From: JAEUSE01 sp964648985
GTDB taxonomy: Bacteria > Patescibacteriota > Doudnabacteria > UBA920
DNA: 64,000 nucleotides
Reading direction: 5' to 3'
Assembly: GCA_964648985.1 (NCBI GenBank)
Contig: CAZYMS010000005.1
Coordinates: forward strand, 6,751-70,750
The translations under genes and the position numbers were made by a program. Below the pieces are notes generated by a model. It ran no database searches, had not been told where the DNA came from, and worked only from the letters and a program-made list of their open reading frames with translations. Position 1 is the first letter of the stretch. Every line of letters begins with the position of its first letter. Positions 59,892 to 64,000 of the stretch are shown in pieces.

Positions 59892-60368
59892 AAACATTTA
59901 ACACCTAACAACTGACAATTGACCGAAAATGCAAAAAGATGTTGACATAGCCAAAAGGTTCCGCTTTCGTGAGTTTCCTGTGTATAAAGATGCACGTTTA
60001 TTTATTCGCGATGTGAAATGTATAGGCCGTCAACATTTTCCCAAAGAAGAAACTTTCGGCCTGTTGTCTCAGTTATGCAGAGCAGCTGATTCAATATTGC
60101 TCAGTATAGCCGAAGGTGCCGATAGGAGTTCTGATAAAGACTTTGCTCATTTTCTGAATAATTCTCATACCTCGCTTAATGAGGTGGTGGCGTGTTTAGA
60201 TTCCGCTATTGATAGTGGCTATATTAGTTCGGAACTGCAAATTGAGTACTTGCAGCGTGCTGCAGAACTTGCGGGTCAGCTTACTGCTTTTCGAAAAAAT
60301 TTGCTTCAATTTCTTAAGAAATAATTGCAGTATTTGGTCAAATGTTAAATGTCAGGTGTCAAATGTTT
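59892..60368. repeat. Inverted repeat arms flanking the four-helix-bundle gene
   Basis: 59892-59924 and the reverse complement of 60336-60368 are the same length (33) and agree at 27 positions. In other spacers such arms are 10-50 bases apart; here the gene lies between them. Confidence 0.75.
59929..60324 (+). CDS. Four-helix-bundle protein (S23/IVP family)
   Basis: 131 residues. FREFPVYKDARLFIRDVK, a second helix with LLSQLCRAADSILLSIAEG, DKDFAHFLNNSHTSLNEVVA and ISSELQIEYLQRAAELAGQL are the four helices. Family members occur in rRNA intervening sequences and as free genes of unknown role, some RNA-binding. A broken relative lies at 48959. It appears to sit inside the eno-gpmI spacer hairpin. 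Confidence 0.85.
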   Translation: MQKDVDIAKRFRFREFPVYKDARLFIRDVKCIGRQHFPKEETFGLLSQLCRAADSILLSIAEGADRSSDKDFAHFLNNSHTSLNEVVACLDSAIDSGYISSELQIEYLQRAAELAGQLTAFRKNLLQFLKK

Positions 60369-60376
60369 AGTAAATT

Positions 60377-61978
60377 ATGTTAAAACCAAAACAATACAAA
60401 AAAGTAGTACTCGTTGTCCTTGATGGCTTCGGTGTTGCCTCGCCTTCGCGAGGTAACGCTATTAGCCTTGCCGGTACTCCACACTTGGATGAGCTAGTAA
60501 ATATGTACCCCAGTACCACGTTGCAGGCATCCGGTCCTTTAGTTGGTTTACCGTGGGGAGAAATGGGCAACTCCGAAGTGGGGCATTTAAACATAGGCGC
60601 GGGAAGAATTGTGGCTCAGGATTTACCGCGCATAAATAATGCGATTGGTACAGGCGAGTTCTATCAAAACTCAGCTTTGGTCGGGGCGTGCGAACACGTA
60701 AAACGCAATAACTCCTCTTTGCATATTATGGGCCTTGGGAGCGGTGGCGGTGTGCATGGATCCATTGATCATTTATTCGCGCTACTGGCTTTGGCTCAAA
60801 TGCAAGGGCTTCAGCGCGTATATATTCATCTCTTCTTAGACGGAAGAGATACTCCTGAAAAAGTCGCTCTCTCAGACATTGCTCGGCTCCGGGAAAAAAT
60901 TGGAGAGATTGGTGTGGGGGAAATAGCGACTGTGTCCGGTCGATTTTACGCAATGGATCGTGGCGGGCATTGGGAGCAGACCGAGACCACATATCGTGCT
61001 ATGGTCGAGGGCGCTGGACCTGCAGCCGCTTCTGCAGAGGCCGCTGTACAGTTTAACTACGATAGGAGTGTGTTCGATGAAATGGTGCCTCCCACAGTCA
61101 TAATTCGGGAGACAGGGGAGCCGGTGGCAACCATGCGCGATGGTGATGGTATTATTTTCTTCAATTTTAGACAAGACCGGGCATTACAACTGACTCAGGC
61201 GTTTGTTGAAACTGCACTTACGCCGCTTGCGAGTAAAATTACACCTTTGCAAAATATGTATTTTGCTGCTATGACAGAGTACAGGCAAGGTCTTCCGGTG
61301 AATGTAGCGTTTGCGTCGCAAGAACTAGCGGGGAATTTGGCAGAGTTTCTCTCCATACAGAACTATACTCAGTTCCATGCAGCAGAGACAGAAAAGTATG
61401 CACACGTAACCGCCTTTTTTAATTGCGGCAGAACAGATCTATTACCCGGAGAAGAGCGGAAAATAGTCAGTAGCCCCTCAAATAGTAATAATTACTCGGA
61501 CCAGCCAGAAATGTCTGCACCCGTGCTTACCGATGTGCTCGTTGAGAGGATAACTAAAAGTGAGACGAATTTTATTCTTGCTAACTATGCCAATGGCGAC
61601 ATGGTAGGTCATACCGGCAATCTTGAAGCCAGTAAACTTGCCGTGACCTCATTGGATAATTCTATGGGCAGAGTGGCTGAGGCTGCGTTGCAAGTAGACG
61701 CAGCGCTTATTATTACTGCGGACCATGGTAACATAGAGCAGTTAATTAACCTGAAAACGGGTGAGATAGATAAAGACCATACTACAAACCCAGTACCGTT
61801 TATCCTTATTGCCAATGAATTCCGCAAGATCCGTGATGATCGACCTACGTACTTGTCCCTCGCGGGGATAGTGCCCGAAGGCGCAGTAAGTGATGTAGCG
61901 CCAACCGTCCTCGATCTTTTTGGCTTAGGTAAACCTCCAGAAATGACCGCCGTAAGCTTGCTTGCAGCTCTCAATTAA
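60377..61978 (+). CDS. gpmI: 2,3-bisphosphoglycerate-independent phosphoglycerate mutase
   Basis: 533 residues. LVVLDGFGVASPSRGNAI, the catalytic Ser in MGNSEVGHLNIGAGRIV, HLFLDGRDTP, FNFRQDRALQL, FNCGRTDLLPGEER, YANGDMVGHTGN and ITADHGNIEQL give the metal and phosphate sites of this Mn-dependent enzyme. It supplies eno substrate. Confidence 0.95.
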   Translation: MLKPKQYKKVVLVVLDGFGVASPSRGNAISLAGTPHLDELVNMYPSTTLQASGPLVGLPWGEMGNSEVGHLNIGAGRIVAQDLPRINNAIGTGEFYQNSALVGACEHVKRNNSSLHIMGLGSGGGVHGSIDHLFALLALAQMQGLQRVYIHLFLDGRDTPEKVALSDIARLREKIGEIGVGEIATVSGRFYAMDRGGHWEQTETTYRAMVEGAGPAAASAEAAVQFNYDRSVFDEMVPPTVIIRETGEPVATMRDGDGIIFFNFRQDRALQLTQAFVETALTPLASKITPLQNMYFAAMTEYRQGLPVNVAFASQELAGNLAEFLSIQNYTQFHAAETEKYAHVTAFFNCGRTDLLPGEERKIVSSPSNSNNYSDQPEMSAPVLTDVLVERITKSETNFILANYANGDMVGHTGNLEASKLAVTSLDNSMGRVAEAALQVDAALIITADHGNIEQLINLKTGEIDKDHTTNPVPFILIANEFRKIRDDRPTYLSLAGIVPEGAVSDVAPTVLDLFGLGKPPEMTAVSLLAALN

Positions 61979-62137
61979 GATAAATTATGTTTTCCGATAT
62001 GTTAAATATATCGGAGGTGGACGGCCTAATAGGTGTGTAGAATTCGTACTAGTTCATTACTTCCTGAAATAACCTTCTAACCGATATTAATCCCAACAAG
62101 AATTGTATGTTTCTAATCTCATTGGATTACTAAGTGT

Positions 62138-62326
62138 ATGGAAATAACCACAATCGACAATACCGAGAAAGCACTGCAAATCCTAAAAGAATACAGGAAT
62201 AGTTTACTGCGCATACGTCTAAAAATGCAAAAGAACAGTGCGGGACTGAAGCATGCGCAAGAACAGGCATTATTAAAGCGTTTTAGGAAACAGATACAAG
62301 CACCTACAGACCATGCGGAATCCTGA
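62138..62326 (+). CDS. Small basic helical protein, unknown
   Basis: 62 residues: LQILKEYRNSLLRIRLKMQK and following KHAQEQALLKRFRKQIQ suggest a two-helix, basic protein. It overlaps the start of the next gene by 14 bases, which suggests translational coupling. No family recognised. Confidence 0.5.
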   Translation: MEITTIDNTEKALQILKEYRNSLLRIRLKMQKNSAGLKHAQEQALLKRFRKQIQAPTDHAES

Positions 62327-63425
62327 TACATCTGTACATAATGCTCTTGCTGCCGGCGAGGTGCACGGTGTTGAATTTGTCGAGGCTGGACAAGAAACAT
62401 TCTTTGCTGAAGCAGCAGAGCTGCTTAAACAATCAGAAGAGCATCTTGGGTTCATCGCAGCGGATGTCTCCGGCCAGCCCGATACCCACCATGCTGGTGC
62501 AAGCGATAATCATGAGGTTAAAAGTAAGACCTTACGCGCTTTGGAGAAACTCAGAGTTGGGCTGAGTGCTTGCCTTAAAGGTGCAACTCTTGCATACCTG
62601 CTTACACTTAGTGGAGATTACAATACCGCCTCAGTAGGCAGTAGTCATAAAATAGAAGATTTTAAAAATGCACGCAAAGAGCGCGTGCGACAGCATCTAC
62701 CACCAGAACGTATAGCAAGTGAGCAGCTGCCGGACCTTGTAGCATTCGGAAACTGGCTATTAGATGGGGCGTTTGTCCGTGAATATAACAAAGCAGTAGA
62801 TTTTTACAACTGTAGGGAAAACGGTCAGATGAGCGATGCGGAAGTTCGGTATAAAGAAACTATTTCTGAGAATATATGCATGCTCGATTATGGAGATATA
62901 ACTGCTGGGTACTTTCGTCTCCGAAACCTGGAAAAGAACGAGCGGCCGTACTCTAAAGAAAAGCTTGATGCGATGACAGACGCGGAGCGAATCCGAGCGG
63001 ACTTAACACGTAAGTACTTAGGGCTCACTCCGCACTATAATTATTTATCTGAAGCAACGTACAAGCCTACAAAAGCCAAGGACGAGCAAGCAAAATATAC
63101 CAGCTTTGATAGTAAGGCGATTATTGCGGAGTTAAACCAGGGTAGAGAAAATCATGCTGGACAGAAGAATGATTTATCGTTCAAAGATCTTGAAACCTTT
63201 ATAGTAACGCACAAGAAATTTCCTTTAAATAGTTACACAAGTCAATTAGGTGTCTATGGTGCGGGAATAGCATATGACGAGGTCCGACATGAGAAATATG
63301 CATACTATTATGATCTATGGGACATTAACCCGCCGTATGCGGATGAGCTGGGAATAGATTTTAACCAGTTCAATTTCCCGTTTGAAATATATGGGCGAGT
63401 ATATGAAAGTGATCTGAAACAGTAG
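62313..63425 (+). CDS. Unknown protein
   Basis: 370 residues, soluble. The first ~80 residues are acidic and low-complexity (AEAAELLKQSEEHLGF); the remaining part is mixed alpha/beta and ends YYYDLWDINPPYADELGID followed by FNFPFEIYGRVYES. KGATLAYLLTLSGDYNTASVG at ~90-110 is the most hydrophobic stretch and might be a short TM or buried helix. No enzyme motif is identified. It is coupled to the small gene upstream. Confidence 0.6.
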   Translation: MRNPDTSVHNALAAGEVHGVEFVEAGQETFFAEAAELLKQSEEHLGFIAADVSGQPDTHHAGASDNHEVKSKTLRALEKLRVGLSACLKGATLAYLLTLSGDYNTASVGSSHKIEDFKNARKERVRQHLPPERIASEQLPDLVAFGNWLLDGAFVREYNKAVDFYNCRENGQMSDAEVRYKETISENICMLDYGDITAGYFRLRNLEKNERPYSKEKLDAMTDAERIRADLTRKYLGLTPHYNYLSEATYKPTKAKDEQAKYTSFDSKAIIAELNQGRENHAGQKNDLSFKDLETFIVTHKKFPLNSYTSQLGVYGAGIAYDEVRHEKYAYYYDLWDINPPYADELGIDFNQFNFPFEIYGRVYESDLKQ

Positions 63426-63555
63426 AACCAGCCAGATAAAATACTGAATGAAGAGTACTAAATAAATTAAAGTATAAAGAATAAAGAGAGCTAGTGGAGA
63501 TTTAACCTTGTAGTTGTTTGTAACTTGAGATTTGTTATTTGGAATTTATACATGT

Positions 63556-64000
63556 ATGGCTAAACTGTGGAAACTAAAAGACGCACCTTCAGCAGATGCA
63601 CTTACTGCATATACTGACCTCTCCCCAGTGTTGGCGAGTTTATTAGCACAACGGAGTATTCCTGCTGAACACGTACAACAATTTTTGCATCCAACTTATG
63701 ACGGGCAGTTTGACTCGTTTATTTTTCAGGATATGCGCAAGGCTATAGACCGTATGTGGCAGGCCATAGAAAAAGGCGAGCGTATTGTTATATATAGCGA
63801 CTACGATGCAGACGCCATAACGGCGAACGCAGTATTGCAGCAGACATTTAGATATCTGGGTGTTGAAGTAGGTAGCTATGTTCCAGATCGGTTTACTGAA
63901 GGGTATGGACTAAACATAGAAGCGTTTGAAAAAATAAAAGCAGACGGTGCCCAGCTTGTTATAACCGTGGACTGTGGCACAAATTCCTGTGATGTGGCGG
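63556..64000 (+). CDS. recJ: Single-stranded-DNA exonuclease RecJ, 3' partial
   Basis: 148 residues before the window edge. Start at MAKLWKLKDAPSADAL; FLHPTYDGQFDSFIFQDMRK, then IVIYSDYDADAITANAVLQQ, the DHH-family motif I (DYDxDA), and a later LVITVDCGTNS (motif II). Asp residues for metal binding are visible; the DHH motif itself lies beyond the window. The short repeat-like spacer before it (63510-63550) has ttgtagttgtttgt units. Confidence 0.85.
   Translation, partial: MAKLWKLKDAPSADALTAYTDLSPVLASLLAQRSIPAEHVQQFLHPTYDGQFDSFIFQDMRKAIDRMWQAIEKGERIVIYSDYDADAITANAVLQQTFRYLGVEVGSYVPDRFTEGYGLNIEAFEKIKADGAQLVITVDCGTNSCDVA

Overview
The window looks like a scaffold from a reduced-genome bacterium of the Candidate Phyla Radiation (Patescibacteria), probably Parcubacteria-like. 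The evidence is: the spc operon runs rpsE-rplO with no rpmD (L30); ribosomal and housekeeping genes are interleaved with lineage-type hypotheticals (DUF11/Ig-like surface protein, helical-domain membrane protein with a pilin-like tail, VirD4/TraG-like ATPase, four-helix-bundle proteins); transketolase is split; MutY has no iron-sulfur cluster; most genes lack a Shine-Dalgarno sequence. TGA is used as a stop (rpmC), so the UGA=Gly code of some CPR lineages does not apply. No tRNA, rRNA or CRISPR array was recognised.

Layout. 1-5.7 kb: end of a large repeat-containing surface protein, a membrane protein with a pseudopilin-like tail, and an unknown two-TM protein. 5.7-12.3 kb: MutY, an ABC permease/ATPase pair without a binding protein, three paralogues sharing an undescribed C-terminal domain (RPDxW...MP...Y), L28 and a site-2 protease. 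12.5-34.2 kb: translation block in three transcription units, each with its own promoter: str (rpsL-rpsG-fusA), tuf, and S10/spc (rpsJ to secY). Between these units sit three orphan minus-strand genes for membrane or exported proteins and a 561-residue protein with a HopA1-like C-terminus. 34.3-42.4 kb: VirD4-like ATPase, conserved hypotheticals, GtrA-like protein, dnaX, HtrA and RuvX. 42.5-62 kb: central carbon genes (galT, tpiA, rpiB, rpe, split transketolase, PfkB kinase, class II aldolase, gap, pgk, eno, gpmI), together giving lower glycolysis and part of the non-oxidative pentose phosphate pathway. 62-64 kb: two overlapping unknown genes and the start of recJ.

Two genome-level features stand out. 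Almost every spacer carries an imperfect inverted repeat whose arms are degenerate short tandem repeats, usually in 7-base phase; a few families recur nearly verbatim in front of different genes, and the repeats reach into stop codons and one coding region. Between gap and pgk lies a DUF559 endonuclease gene bounded by palindrome-rich ends, next to an empty copy of the same ends, which looks like a small mobile element with its deletion derivative.

The sequence has three 100-N gaps. Two of them (in the ABC ATPase and rpsG) are flanked by identical 55-base copies, so they are assembly joins with no evident missing sequence; both genes are intact once 155 bases are removed. The third (12503-12602) has no such overlap and truncates a gene.
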